Positions 11,001 to 26,000 of a DNA stretch of 64,000 nucleotides are shown piece after piece (position 1 is the stretch's first letter; each line of letters begins with the position of its first letter). Made by a program: the position numbers and the translations under genes. The notes below the pieces were generated by a model. The model worked only from the letters and a program-made list of their open reading frames with translations. It ran no database searches and was not told where the DNA came from. The DNA comes from Trichopria drosophilae (taxonomy: Eukaryota > Arthropoda > Insecta > Hymenoptera > Diapriidae), in NCBI GenBank assembly GCA_030407085.1, contig CM059587.1, forward strand, positions 19,379,001-19,443,000. Direction: 5' to 3'.

Positions 11001-14000
11001 ATAATGACTAAATATTTATACATATATGATATGATCTGGCAACACTGTACACTATATATATATATATATGTATGTAATCTTTATAAACTTATTATTAATT
11101 AACGTTACGTATTAGAATTGTGATCAAGTAAACTTCCATTCAATTTAATCTAAACTAATCGTGTCCATTCCTTTATTTCTATTCCAAAATCCACTGCATA
11201 TCAATAGTAATGTATCCCACAAATATTTTTAACAATTCTTTACCTTATTTGAATCTATATAAAAATGTTGTAATCAGTCTTGAAGATGGCTCATAAGAGG
11301 CAGAAAACTAGAGAATAAATACATTTTTGTCAAGAAAAGTATTTTTTTACTTTTCAAAAAACTGATACAACGACATAAATTGCATTATATACTTATTTGA
11401 ATAATTGAGATCTATATTTAGAATAAATATTGCAATCGTTTGTTATTATCACCTTTCTTATTCAGAAATTAAATCGGTTACTGCTCTACTTTAGACCTGC
11501 CATAAGCTCTTCTTTCCTTCTTGCCTATTAAGACTTTCAAGTTTCTATTCTGATAGTGTAAGGGGGATCTAAAGTAAAACAGGTACTGACTTAACCTACA
11601 ATCTAGAAAGGTGGAGCAAAAACTGTATCCAGACTTGATCAAAATGAGCTGTGGTGTAAAATACAATATCTAAATTCATATAAATGTAGAATAAAGGCTG
11701 ATTCGAGTCCTAAAATTAATTCCATTTTTTGCTGTGAATTAATGTAACTAAATATTTTGTGATTTACATTCATTAATAAATTATAACGATTTATAATTTT
11801 GGTTATACCAGTCATGTTATAATAATTTATTTAATTAAAATTTGCACTATAATGAACCTATGAATCTTTTTTATTTTTATGATATTTACGAGAAACTTTA
11901 AATTTTAGATGCATGTTTATACTTTTGAAAGGAGAAAGTTTACTTTTGTTCAATTTGATTCAGGATGTGTCGTACCATTGAACAATATAAAACGTCAATC
12001 CATTTATATGTAATAATCCAAATTGTATGATGTAAACAAATACAATCACTAAATTTGATAAATTCTTTAGAATAATGGAGATATAATTCCCATCATTGTT
12101 TTTATTTTCTAAAAATATTTACTTTTTCTTGTTCCCAGTATATTAAAAGTTAAATCAAGAAATTTGTCTGTATTTTATAAATGTTTTCAACAAATTTTTC
12201 AACTGTTTAACATAAGTAAAAAAAGATCAAAACTCTGCTGATGAACATACATGATCATTCGTGCGAAACGCATTTTTTAACAGTTGAATGACATACTGCA
12301 GGGATATTTTTCAACATTCTCAGTAGTAAAATGCTTTTTTCAGGCTACATAAATTAAAATAATAGTTACGAGTGTCACGAGAGCTGATATCACAGTTACG
12401 CAATTATTTACAACGTTATTGTTTACAATATTTATTATTGTCTACTTACTGTAAAGTAAGAACCGAAAAATACTAAGATATTTTACATAAATATTTACAT
12501 TTCTTTTACATATTAAAAGTTATTCGAAAACATTTGTTGAATATTATTGCTTAAATACAACGTTTAAAACATAATTTGTGTTGACAAATTTATAACACTT
12601 GTCCCATTGGTTCGTTACAAATAATTTTTTAGTTAATTGTTGTTTATTGTTTTTTTTTTTAATTCCTTCAATTTACTTACGTTTTGTACTATTTCTTAAA
12701 ACAGGTAAGCAATAATAATATACAGTAATGCCAAGTTTATGTAATTACATATTTATTTAGTTATTTACGAGGGGTCAACCACTGGTGGAAATACCTGTAC
12801 ATTTGAGCGGGAATACTAGGGAATACTTGGAAATAGATGGGAATATTTGGAAATACTCAGGAATATCTGGAAATATTTTTGGAAATACCTAGCGATTGAT
12901 TTACTTTCATTTGTTAAAATATAATAGTTTTATAAACAAAGTCAACTTAAAACAAATTAAGTTTCCAAGTGCTAACAGATTGTATAATTGGGTCCAATCA
13001 TTTCACCATAAAACGTGTAGACTGTATTGAAATTAAAAAATTCTATAAAAAGTTTAAATATTCCTCTTAAATTAATAATTTTTTAAATGTTATCTTTGTG
13101 TTTAAAACTAATGTAAATTATACCATGTAAATAAATTAATTGAAATCTATACCTATTTAAGTTAAATTTGTTGATTTAAGAATGTTGACACGTTGAACCA
13201 TGTAGTAGAACAGTTGGATCTAATAAGTAATTAATTAATGTGGTAAGATTCTGAGTCAAGGAATATATTACAAGTTTTAAAATGCGTTAGAATTAATGAT
13301 GATACTTTGCAAATGCTGTGAGTGCAATGAAAATGACCAGTATGTCAGAACAATACTGGGAAAACGATGGGAATACTAGAAGTACGATTGTAATACTGAG
13401 AATACTAAGAATGCAATTACGAATATTCCCACTTTTGGGAATACCTGTACATTTTTTGGTCAGTGGTTGATCCCTCGGTTATTTATGTGCTGGATATAAA
13501 ACTTTCGTGTTCGATTCCTAGCTAGCACGAAGTTACAAAAACGTTAACATATTGTTAACCTCAAAAGTTACGTGTTAACTTTTAAGATGTCCTATAAGTA
13601 AATGAAAAGGTTAGTATTTTGGTGTTGAAATCTTGTCGAATGCACCAAAAACAGTTATCCTCTAAGTTTCCAAATTGCTAACTGTTATGATATTGACTGA
13701 ATAACGTTTTTGGTAACTATTTGACTACCAATTTGATAACTATTTGTGAGACCATTTTGTAATGAATATAATAACGTTTTGTTAACGTTTAGGTGAACTT
13801 AGAGTTAAAGTTAAAGTATACAGTTTCAACAGGTAGGTTAACTGTAAGTTAACTTTTACGTGTTACAAAGAGATGACATAATGTTACCATTTTCCAGGTG
13901 TAATAAATCCCAACTTGCACACTTGAGCATTCGTCAACAGAAAGTTATCCAGACATAACAAATGTTAACAAATGGTAAAATTCCAATAACTTTTAGGTGT

Positions 14001-17000
14001 GCCTTTGTTAAGAATGTTCGACAAATTTTGGCTAATGCACCCAAAAAGTTCTTCGAATATTAACATTTGTTAATATTTGTTATGTTTGGATAACTTTATG
14101 TTGACGAATGCTCAAGTGTGCTGGCTGGGATCCTTCCCAGATTTTCGAAGGCTTCTGTGCGTACGGGACCATCAAACTGATGTTTTGATGATCCGGACTA
14201 ATGGAACGGCGCCTACAGAAGACTTGGAAAATCTCTAAAGGATTTATTGTCTAGGATAATCATACTGTAATTTTACAATTCTGTAAGTAATTTTACACCA
14301 TCATTTTTTACAGTGTACAGTTCTAAGTGTAATTTTTTTAAATTTAAAAAAACAGTGTTTACTAATAAAAAATAATTTTCGTGAAGAATGGAAATATATG
14401 GAATGTTTATATTCTTATTTCTCATTTTTGTGTCATAAGAAAAATGAGAAACTATATTTAGTATACGTAGTTCATTTATCGTTAAAAATAAAAGCAAATA
14501 GGGAACTCTGGGTATTAAAGTCGTAACGTATTTAAACGTTATGTCACGCACTAGATAGGAATGAAGTTTGACGACGAAAACATCGGCAGATGTGCTTTTA
14601 CGATCTTCATTTTCCACTGGGTACACAATCGACGGGAATAGTCCTCGAAAATAGGAAAAACATTTTACTAGGTCCGGATGTTTCGTTCCGATTACTGGGA
14701 TGAGTCCCCGAGAAATAACGCGACAGCTGCGCCGCGAGGGGCCTTCTTTGTTACTGGAACAAGGCCCAATTTACGAACGGAGTATAGAATGCCCGATTTT
14801 TTTTTGATCGATTCCTTTGTCCGGCGACAGTAAAAACATTGATACGTCATAAGTCATAATGACAATAGGTTTTTAATATCTGAATGTTCTAGGCTCGTGA
14901 GAAAATATTTATTTTCAAAATTTCATCATATAAATTATAGAAAAGTTGATTCTGGTTTGGAAGAAAAGAACTGTAAAATGATGCACGTTATGTAGCTACT
15001 TCTGTTGTCACTAGGCGGCGCTGTGATTCAATTCATTCCCGTTAAAGAAACGCGATTTTAAGAAATGAATATTAGAAATCTTTACATTTGTTTCTGGATT
15101 ATATATATAAATAAAATTGATTAAGTGAAACTTTACTATAAAAAATTGTTAATAATCTATTAATTTTATAAATTTTTTTTGTTCCTTTTATTTCAGAATT
15201 TGTTGACTCGTCATGGGGAGTACGAAAACAATACTGTTAGAGAGGTTATGTTTACGTTTCTAAAGAGCAGTGTAGACACTCTTATTTTCTATCTTCTTTT
15301 TTTCAGATATTTTCAAGTAGTTCTGATATTCCCGGTAAAATGTTCAAGTATTTAGACATATGGTTGACCCCTCGCGTTCATTTTGTATCTTTTAGTGTTT
15401 CTTTGTTTTGTTTTGAATAAAATTTATTATTCCTAGAATTTAGGTGGATAAATAACAATTTCGATTTTATTTTTAACTGTTAAACATTTATAATCTTAAT
15501 TTTAGACAGTGTTAATGGTCAGTGATTAGCAAGTTTTCAACAAAGAAAAACGGGAGGGTAATAAATTAACAATGTTCAGTAAAAGAAAAACGAAAAATAA
15601 AAATTGAATTTGTTAAAAAAACGATAAATCAAAAAGCCGAAACGTAAAAACTGACGATCGAAAGGTCGACAGTTATTTGCTCCAAGAGACAATAATATAA
15701 ATGTTTTATGCAATTGTTTCTATCCTTCACAAAGAAACATAAATTAGCATTTACTGAAATTTATCTAAACTTTTTTTAATATAAAATCAAAATTTCCAAG
15801 CTTATTCGTCACCATAAATTAATTCTATGTACCAAAGATGACTGGTTCCTGTTTCACTAAAACACGACAGTAAAAAATGTGATTACCAAATGAGAATTCC
15901 AATTTTAATAATATTAGTATTATTTTAGTGATAATTTTAATCACAAGTGCCCGTTGTAAAAATACAAGTTTCAAGTCTTGCGATTATCATCCAGGACTTA
16001 ATAAATTAGATAAGCTAAATCTGGGAAACGATATACTTGAACAGATTCGATAACAAAAATTTGAAGTAATCAACAAATAATTTGGGACATTTTGAGAAAT
16101 ATTTCGTAGAACCCAGACAGCAAAATAAAGAAAAGTTAAACAATTATATTTTAATTTTTACTTGCGATCATTAAGAGAATTTTTACTGGAATATAGAAAG
16201 TTTGTTACTAATTATAGTAATATTTCGTTAAAAAATTAATGACAAGAGATTGCTAGTGAAGTTTGTGTTTATATAATAATTTAATGTTTATTTCTGCTTG
16301 TGATCGATAAACCTTTATACATAAACGAATTGTTTTCATTTTACTCCAATTGTTGTCTTTATTGTTGACATTTGGTGTTGGGTAACTGCAGCTGATAATG
16401 CAATACGCGATTTAAGGTAGGTTCGGTACAACACATTGCAGAAACAATACGTAATCTGCAATTTGATATTATAAATACTTCAGTGATAAAACGGATTTTT
16501 AAAAGAAATTTAATTTCATACTAATAAAAAAATGATCACTTTTTTCTATTTTATAAGAAATTCTCTTTAAAAATATACGTTGTTCCCCATAACACTTTAA
16601 AATATGAGGATTTGTCATAACTATAACCGATGTCGGCATTTTATAGTAACAATAACCTACATTATAAGACAATATTTTGCATGAAAACTTGTCTCCGTGA
16701 ATTATGCACAAAGTTTATGAAATACAGTGCAACCTCTCGATTTGGTATCTCTCTAGTCGAATCCCTCTCCTAATGGTCCCTGTCTGAAGCGTTCTCGTCT
16801 GAACCCCCCTCCACCCCCCTCCCATCATTTTCAAGGGTGACGCAATCGCGCACCAACAGAATGCCCGGTTTTGTTCACGTGACAGTAAAGGGGGTGGGGG
16901 ATGTCACTGATCAACGTCAGAGGGACAAGTCTCAATATGTACCAACTTGAGGGGTTGTACTGTACATCTCTTTATTTTCTTTGAACATTCAGAATAATAT

Positions 17001-20000
17001 TTATAATATTATTGACCTTCCCATGTTTATTATTTTGTAGATACAAAACCGCTTTAAAGCTGCCATCCACTAGTACGAGAAATGAAAAGTTCTTAGAATT
17101 AATTGAGAAATATAGTGGAATTTTTTCAGATTTTTGTGATGACATTTTGAGAAATTTTTTTTCAACATTTTTTTCAAAATCATAATTTATTTATGAAAAA
17201 TTCTGAAAAAATTTAGTGTATTCTCTGATGAATTCTAAGAATTATTCCTTCTTTGCAATTTTTTCGAAAAGTTGATAGTTTTCGAGGAAATGAATTTCAA
17301 TTATAGTTTAGGATTTTTTCCTCCCAAAAATATTAACCTTTGGAAAAAATTGCAAAGAACAAATAATTCTTAAAATTCATCAGAGAATACACTAAATTTT
17401 TTTCAGAATTTTTCATAAATAAATTATGATTTTGAAAAAAATGTTGAAAAAAAATTTCTCAAAATGTCATCACAAAAATCTGAAAAAAATCCACTATATT
17501 TCTCGATTAATTCTAAGAATTTTTCATTCTTAGCATTTTTCATAACATCACGTAGTTTTTGAGTTAGAATAAATCATTTCCAATTTTTTGGAAATTCTTT
17601 TCATATTCGGCGCCATATTGAAATTCCTGATGGCTTAAACTCAATTTCGACCTCGGAATCTTGAAGAGCGACCTCGAAAACAGTAGGATACGTACCTCTC
17701 AATTGTTTTCAACTTTGATTTTGATATGAAATACTTGATTGATAATGAAGTATAAAAAATGCCATTTCAGGCGTTATTAGGTTAAGATAAACAAATTATT
17801 TAAATAATCAACATTTTATTTTGTACTTTGGTAAAATAAAGTTTAGAATCGTTTGTATAAAATTGTATTTTATATTTTTTGTAAAACGAGTATATATTGG
17901 AATAAAAAATAATTTATTATATTGATACAAAAGAATATTTATTTATTTATCCTTAACTTCGTAATAATTTATAAGTAAAATGCCGAATATTAGTAATATC
18001 TTCTGTTCATTAAAGTTTATCGTATTATTTTCAAAAGTTAATAATTAAATAAAATTTGAAACCTAAGGATTCCAAATGGTGGTAGCGTTAATCAAAGTGT
18101 CAAATTGCTAATTCATTGGCATATTCACCCTATTAGTGTAAAAAATGTTTATTTTTTGCCGTGGAAATTATTTAAAATAATGATTTTCTTTGTTTATGAG
18201 AGCTTTAAGAATGTATAATATCATTCACTAATATTGAATATTTTTTGAAAATGTTCTTGAATTTTATGGCTCATGTTTTTTTGTTTGAAGCAAGAGAGAA
18301 ATTTAACAAAAAAGATCAGTAATTTCTATTTGAAAAATGTTTTGATGTGCTCAATATTTATGGATATGATTTTTTTTCTTTAATTTACATCAGTTTTTAA
18401 TCGACTTCAGCCCATTGGAATACGTACGCACTAAAAATTTGTAGAACGCTCTTTTCGGAAATTTGTCCAAAATAACTTTCCGTTTTGGGAATGGTATTTA
18501 TCTCCATCAGAACGTTGTGTCGCTGTCAACTTTGAAAGTCTTGGAAAATAACCTTTGATGTTTACCGAACGATACACTCACTTTTTGCTCCTGCTCTTCT
18601 CTAAAGAACGCATTTAAATTCTATACGATCTCTTCCGGTTCTATTTTAGATTGCACATAAGAACTGCGTAAGAGGGTTTTGTTCGAATGTTTGTATACTC
18701 AAAAAAAAAGTAGAACGCGTTGCAAAATTACCACTGAATTTAGAAAATTTAGAAAATTGAAAGAAAATAGAAAGTTTAGAAAATTGAAAAACTTTATTTA
18801 AAAATATTATGCTTTCAAAACAAAGACAAAAACATTATTATTCAAATCATACGCTGAAGAAAGAAATAGGTTAATGACACTTCGTTTCCTTGACTTGGAG
18901 ATTAAAACAAATATTATGAAACGAATGTGTACAAAATTATATTTTCTATTTATCTTTCCCGAAAAATGAAAAACATAATATTTTTGTGTCATTGTTGTTT
19001 ACAATCGCGCTACGTGTACTGATTCACTTATTGGACCCCCCCCCCCCCCCCTTACTAATAAATCTAATTATGCGTTAATGATTAGAACTCTATTTTGTTG
19101 TAATTTTGTGTGGAAAATTTCTATGACCAAACTTATACTTCCTTATAATCAATACTATTTTACACTATTTTAAAAATTGTTCTGAACATCGGAATAAATA
19201 AGTACATTAGTCCTTCCCTTATTCTAATTTTCTCCTCGCCCCCACTACTTAGACTTTTGTCTGTTTTTATTTTGTTGCGCATGCGCCGTTATTTGTATTT
19301 GTAGAAAATACACACGTCCACACATGGTAGTGGGAAGAACGCGTGAGGGGAAATATTAGAATAGGAGAAGAGAAAAAATTAGAATAAGGGAAGACATTAG
19401 AGTAAGGGAAATTAGAATAAGGGAAGGGCTACTGTAATAACAAAAAATTTTCAATATGTTGAAGATGACCGTTTAATGACTTTCTATGTATTATTTAAAA
19501 TTTTACAATTATAGCATATAATCCTCAAATGACCTTTAACTGACTTTGCACAAATAACAGAATGCCATATGTTCATTTTTTCATTTGTGGAACAAACATT
19601 CTGGAAAGTTCTTGGAAATGTCCTAAATCAGATTTGTATTACAAATGTACAGCAATACAAATTGTTTATATATTGTACAGAATTTATTTTTCTTATTCTT
19701 TTCGTTATATTTTTATGTTTAGAGTTCTGTGTTAACTGTATTTTTATGTAAGCAATTTAGAAACATATTAGAAAATGTGAAATGTCAGAAGTGAAAAATA
19801 TACTAAGAAACATTTACAAATATGACGAATTTATACTGTTTGAGGTTATGTGCAAAAAAGGTTTTGTATTTAGTTAGCGTCCCTTAGCGACGTTGGAATA
19901 AAAAATTATGTAGCGGAACATCTGGGCAACGAAAAGGTATGGTGCAACACAAAAATACAAAGAAAAGAAAAGGCCATTCGAAGAGAATTAGAAAAAAAGA

Positions 20001-23000
20001 CAACAATTTTCACCAAAAAATTGTTTATGTCAACTATAGGTTTGTATGAATGTTGGTGTTTTATACTTTTAACACAGTTTTTTACTTGGAAATGACCGAT
20101 AAAACAACAAAGGGCAATATTAAAATTTAGATAAAGAAAACTGTATTTCTAAACAATATTTTATGTGACATTTTGAAATTCAGAGCGTTTCATGTACACG
20201 GTGGGCAGGAAGGACCGATAGGTTACACAAAAATGACGACAAAAACGGAAAACGGGGTTGTTTTTGGCGTTGATCATAGATGAAAAATCACTTTGATTCG
20301 AAATCGTAGCTGCTCCTGTTCAGTAGATATTGGCATTTTACATATTTCTGTTCGGAATAGTTTTTGTGAAATTCTAAAAGCGTGAATCTTGACCGCTAAA
20401 ATGTCGGCACTTATAAAATTCTTTATATTTCTTATTGTTTATAATCTGTAGACCTATCCTGTTGGTTATTCACATAAATAAACAAAAAAGTAAACAACTA
20501 ATAAAATGCTTGGCGCTCTTTGTTTTAAATGTGCGTAGCATGCATAACGTATTTTCAATATAATAATTCAATTCAATTCACGCAGTTTCCTTTCAAATAA
20601 CCATTAAATGAAATAAATTATAAATAAAATTAAACAATAGTAGTTTATATACGTATGAAGAAAAAATAAATTTTCAGAATTTTGTATGCATTTTTCACGG
20701 TTATTTTACCCTTTTTCTCACTGAGCACTTCTCGCAGATCGCACTCATAAAACCGAAAGGCGGAGGACTCGCACACGGAAATTAAAGAAATTGTTTCTCG
20801 CAAGCGAAGTAGGACTCACGTAGAGTCTAATGGCTCGCGGTGCGGGCGGAGTGATAACTGTTTTTGAAATCATTACAATATAATTTAATTATTATGTCGG
20901 GCTGATTTGTTTTTTTAAACAGTACAAGTTTATTGCATATGTAGTTGTCGTCGAATACTTCATATTTCCATCCAGTATTTTTATAAACTGAAATTACAGC
21001 GATATGCATCCAGAACAAAAATGTGATCATGATAAAAATCGATGAATACTACATGTAGTATTCATTTTTCGAACTAAACCTTTATGTACATTTGTATAAC
21101 CCTGCCGAAAAACAGAAAGTAACAGTTACTTAACAATTACGTAAGAGTTACCTTGTTACATAAATGTTACGTGGTTGTTTTATATGGGGTAGGTTTCAGA
21201 ATTCCAAAGCGAACAATGTAAACTATTACTATCTAAAGCATATAAATAGTAATAGCATGCATAGTTCGGACAAATCGGAATTCTGAAGCCTACCAAAAAA
21301 AATAAGAATCTTTTCTTGAACAAAAGAAACATTTGTTATTTTATAAAAAAAAAAATGTTTTTGATTTAAGTGAAGTTTTACTTGATTTGGTGATAACTAA
21401 AATAAATACTTAATTGAATCTAGACTGTTGTTTGTGAACAATGTATTTGTTATTGAATAAAACAAAATTGAATTTCGCCGTCACGGTTCGAGTAAATATT
21501 TATTTGAATACAGTAGTCCTCCCCTTAAGGTTTAAATTTTAGCTTTCAAGATGGCGGCTTCTTCCCTTAAGGTTTACTTTCCCCTGACCCCCACTACCAG
21601 AGTTTTTCGTGCTCGACTGCACGCCGCGCGCCTGCGTTTGCTTCACAGGCGTTAACAAAATGTCTGGTGGTGGGAGAGGCCGTGAGGGGAAAAATAAAAC
21701 ATAAGGGAAGAAAGTTTTAAACCTTACGGGAAGAATAAACCTTAAGGGGAGGACTACTGTAGTCGCAAATAAAACTTGAATGAAAAATTGCTAATATTTA
21801 ACAGATCTCTTTTCAATTAATGTTCAACTAGCAAAAATATTGCGCAGAATGATGCGTGCTTTTTTCCGGTAGTATGCCGTCTGATTATATTAACAAGACA
21901 ATCTGATTAAAATAAACAAGCAGGCTGCGCGAATGCGCAGTGTGTCAACCATAACCTTTTTTAGACATCGCACAGCAAAGTTACCAACCGCGCCGCTAGG
22001 CGGGACTACCATTCACGTATCTTCCCGCTACACATTAGTCACTCCCGTGGTTTGTTAGAAAAAAGCGATGCAATTACTATAAAAATAGTAATCAGAATTT
22101 CTAATTATTTCAACTATAAAAGTAGTAAGGGAGTATCTATTTTTGTTAAAATATGATGATTTCTGGTTCAAAACAAATAAATGTATGTTTATGCTCGTAA
22201 TTAAATAATAACTAACGACAATTTTTCGAAAAAATGGTGAATTTTTTTGATAAAATTTGTATTATTTCTGAATGAATAGACGAGTTTCCCTCATCAGAAA
22301 AAATTTGCTAGGAAAATTAAAAGTATGCATCTCAAAAACATCGTGAGTTTCTCGTCAAAGACTCCATCAAATATTTAATTCCGGTCTTATAGATTTAGTT
22401 AGAGCTTGGGAATGTGTAGTTCCTCTGCTGGCCGATAGGAGGACAGGTACGCGCAACTGTCCATTCATTCTAGCAATATTTATGCACTTTTTATTCGCAC
22501 ATTACCGTTCTCAAGGAGTACAGAAATTTATAACCATCTTTCGGATTCAAGAATCGAACTTGTTATTTTTTTAAAATTTTTTATATTTATATTTATTTAT
22601 ATTTATTACATAACTGTTATTTATTTATTTGTTCGATAATCATTCGTTCTATAAAATTGAAATAATTTACATAAAATTTATGGCCCGTCCAAAAGTACTC
22701 AGAAAAGTGTACTAGAGTTTATATAACAATGCTCTCAATAATTATTGCTACTTTTGAATTTATCTCCTTTTTCTCTACATCTCTGTTTGCTATTCATTCG
22801 GCATAGATTATGTTTTTGCACACACACCTAATAAATCAAATTTTACAAACTGCAACTCGTAATCAACAAAAATGCGCAACTAAAGTCATAGACGCTCGTA
22901 AAATTGTTTCGTTAAAAAAAGAGACCGTTTATGGCAAACATTTGCGAGTTGGACGTTGATACGGAAAAGATAAACAGAGCGTGAGAAAAACGTAACTTGT

Positions 23001-26000
23001 TACTGGCTCGATCTGACGACGCAAACGTTAAAAAAGTGTATAAAAAAGTCTCGGATACCCGTAAAATGGAAAAGATGTAAAATACAAGTATTTTATTAAA
23101 AAGACGCATTTTGCACGTTTGTTCGAAAACTGCACTCAATAAAATGTTCTGATTAAATATTTAATTATGATTTTTGTAAAAATAATTTTGTAGTAAAATA
23201 ATAAATCTTGTTGATGTAACCAAATGTTTTTTCCGGTGTATATTAAATTTGGAAGATGCATTGACATGTTGTAAACAAAATAATGACATTGTATTTTATG
23301 AGACGATAACATAACGGATATTTATATATGTAAGAAAATATAAATATAACACAACCGTGTCTTGTTTTCTAGAGATTAAAAAAACCGCCCACGCGATGCA
23401 CGGCCACCCGACGCGGAAGAGATTACAATGAATTATGCAAAACTGTGATTGTGTCGTATCAAACACTCGAACAAATAAGGTAGCCAAGTGAAAACGCAAA
23501 ACGATTAATTGTTCTCCTTTGTATTTGTTTATTTTTATATGACGCCTTTCATTCTGTCGGAAATTTCGTTTGCGAAGAAATGATTACTACGTAATTGAAA
23601 TTTCATCATTTTTTACTGGAAAAAAATCTGCGTGTTTTAGCAGTGGGGGGAATAAAAATGATATAAACTATTATGGCAATGTTAAAGTTCAAATTAACCA
23701 TTTAACACTCAAATTTGCCTTTACTTCTTATGAAAAACATTTAAAATGTTGACAATTCAAAATTGTGCAGCCAAAATAACTGATTGATTTTTTAATCTTA
23801 AAAATTCAACTTCAGATTCATAATCAGCAACCATTAAAATCCATTTTTTTTAATTAAAAAAAAAGGGATTTTTTATTATTTTTTTATTTGTATTAGTAAT
23901 ATGTTTATTTTTATCATGGAAATGGAGGGAAATTACGTCGAAACATCAACAACAATGAATTAGTGTTTTTTATTTATCAAGACACGATAGAATAGATTAA
24001 TGATTATTGTGTAGTACATAAACATTTAATAGCATTGATCATAGAAGTTTTAGGAACATAAATATTAGTTATGACTAATAAAAACGACACATTGCAAAAT
24101 AATAAGAGCAGAATCTCATTAACCTTTTGAAGCATAGAGCACATATGCTACACCTTTTGTAATTAATTATTTACATATTTAACCCGTTTCGTCCCAAAAC
24201 GGCAAAATTTGTCGCCGGTTTTCATCCTCCGTAAGTTTATGGATATCTTTGAGATATTGTTGTAAAATGTAGGTTTTCTATAGTTTTTGGGTATGCTCTT
24301 TTCGAATCTGAAGTCCGTTTTACGATATCACATTCCATTTTTTAAATATGACCACTTAAACGGAAAAAATCGAAAACTTTTTCAGAAAACTGCAATTTTT
24401 CTTGCAAAGGAGTTCCGGAATCGTGTCAGGCCTCAGAATCCTGTGACATAATGAGTTTTACTAAAAGTTGGTCAATATTAAGATTTAAGTTACACAATAG
24501 CGTCCTCAAAATGGCGCTGTTCATACGGAATTTTTTTGTTATTTGGGTTTTATTAAAATATTTCTGGTATTTTTTCGTGTATTTTGATGAATATGTTCTC
24601 GTGGATTATGTTTGAGGATGGTGAATACAAATCCATTATTAAATTTTGGAAATTCAAAATAGGGAATCTAATATGGCTGGCCGCAATTTAAAAAAAATTG
24701 TCTGGTATTTGGTATACAGAAGGTTCCGAAATCACATTGGATCCGCCATTTTGAATTTGCAAAATTTAATAACGAATTAGTATTCAATCACCTCAAAAGC
24801 AATCTACATATTCATCAAAGTTCACTTCAAGATACCAGAAATATTTTAATAAAACCCAAATAACAAAAAAATTCCGTATGAGCAGTGCCATTTTGAGGAC
24901 GCTATTTTGTAACTTAAATCTTAATATTGATCAACTTTTAGTAAAACTCATTATGCCATAGGATTCTGAGGTCCGGCATGATTCCGGAACTCCTTCGCAA
25001 GAAAAATTGCAGTTTTCTGAAAAAGTTTTCGCTTTTTTCCACGATTTTTTCCGTTTAAGTGGTCGTATTTAAGAAATGGAATGTGATATCGTAAAACGGA
25101 CTTCAGATTCGAAAAGAGCATACCCAAAAACTATAGAAAACCTACATTTTACAACAATATCTCAAAGATATCCATAAACTTACGGAGGATGAAAACCGAC
25201 GACAAATTTTGTTGTTTCGGGACGAAACGGGTTAAGGTAATTATTAATTAATTTTGCTATCATGTTATATTGCTTGAAAAAAATTAAACAAAGTGTAAAA
25301 ATGGTGGATTTATTAATTATGGACGGAAAATATATGTGAAGAAGAAAACGTCACTAATAAATGACGAGACTGGGTACTCGGGGTTTTTTGGGGACGCTGA
25401 TTACGAATCTGATTTCAGATTTTCAAAATTTAAAACGGCGGATCCACAAATTTACTTGATCGAGGTGAAATTTGTTACTCGGGGGTTTTCGGAATCACTG
25501 ATTACGAATTAGCCTCGATTTCAGTCGGCCATTTTGAATTTTGAAAATCTGAGGCCTGATTCGTAATCAGTGATCCCGAAAACCCCCGAGTACCCAATTT
25601 CAGCTATTTTCAGCGTAAAGAAAAATGTATGCTTCAGAAGGTTAAATGGAAATTCATCGTTCGAACGAGAACGAAATAAGGAGAGAGTTACAATCGCGCC
25701 TGGCGACAAACAGCAGTAACTATATCTGGATGTTAAGTCCATTTATTAGTTTAGTAATCTGACGATGTGCAGTTACTAAAATGAGATAGCAAAATGATTA
25801 CTTCTATATCACGAGCGTTTCCAAACGCATCCCTTACATGTGTTGGCATTTTCCGTTGAAATTTAATAATTTCTCGGAAGCTTTTAACAAAGTAAAAACA
25901 ACCAACTAAAAACAAAACGTGCGAGGTATACCAATGCAGATTTATTTAAGATTGATTGGTGGGGTAACTCGATAGAGTAAGTTCTTTGTGTAATAAATGG

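Noticed and set aside
12238..12275. hammerhead-ribozyme-like CTGATGA...GAAAC
   Set aside because: The bases between the two boxes do not form a proper stem II, and stems I and III are not evident.
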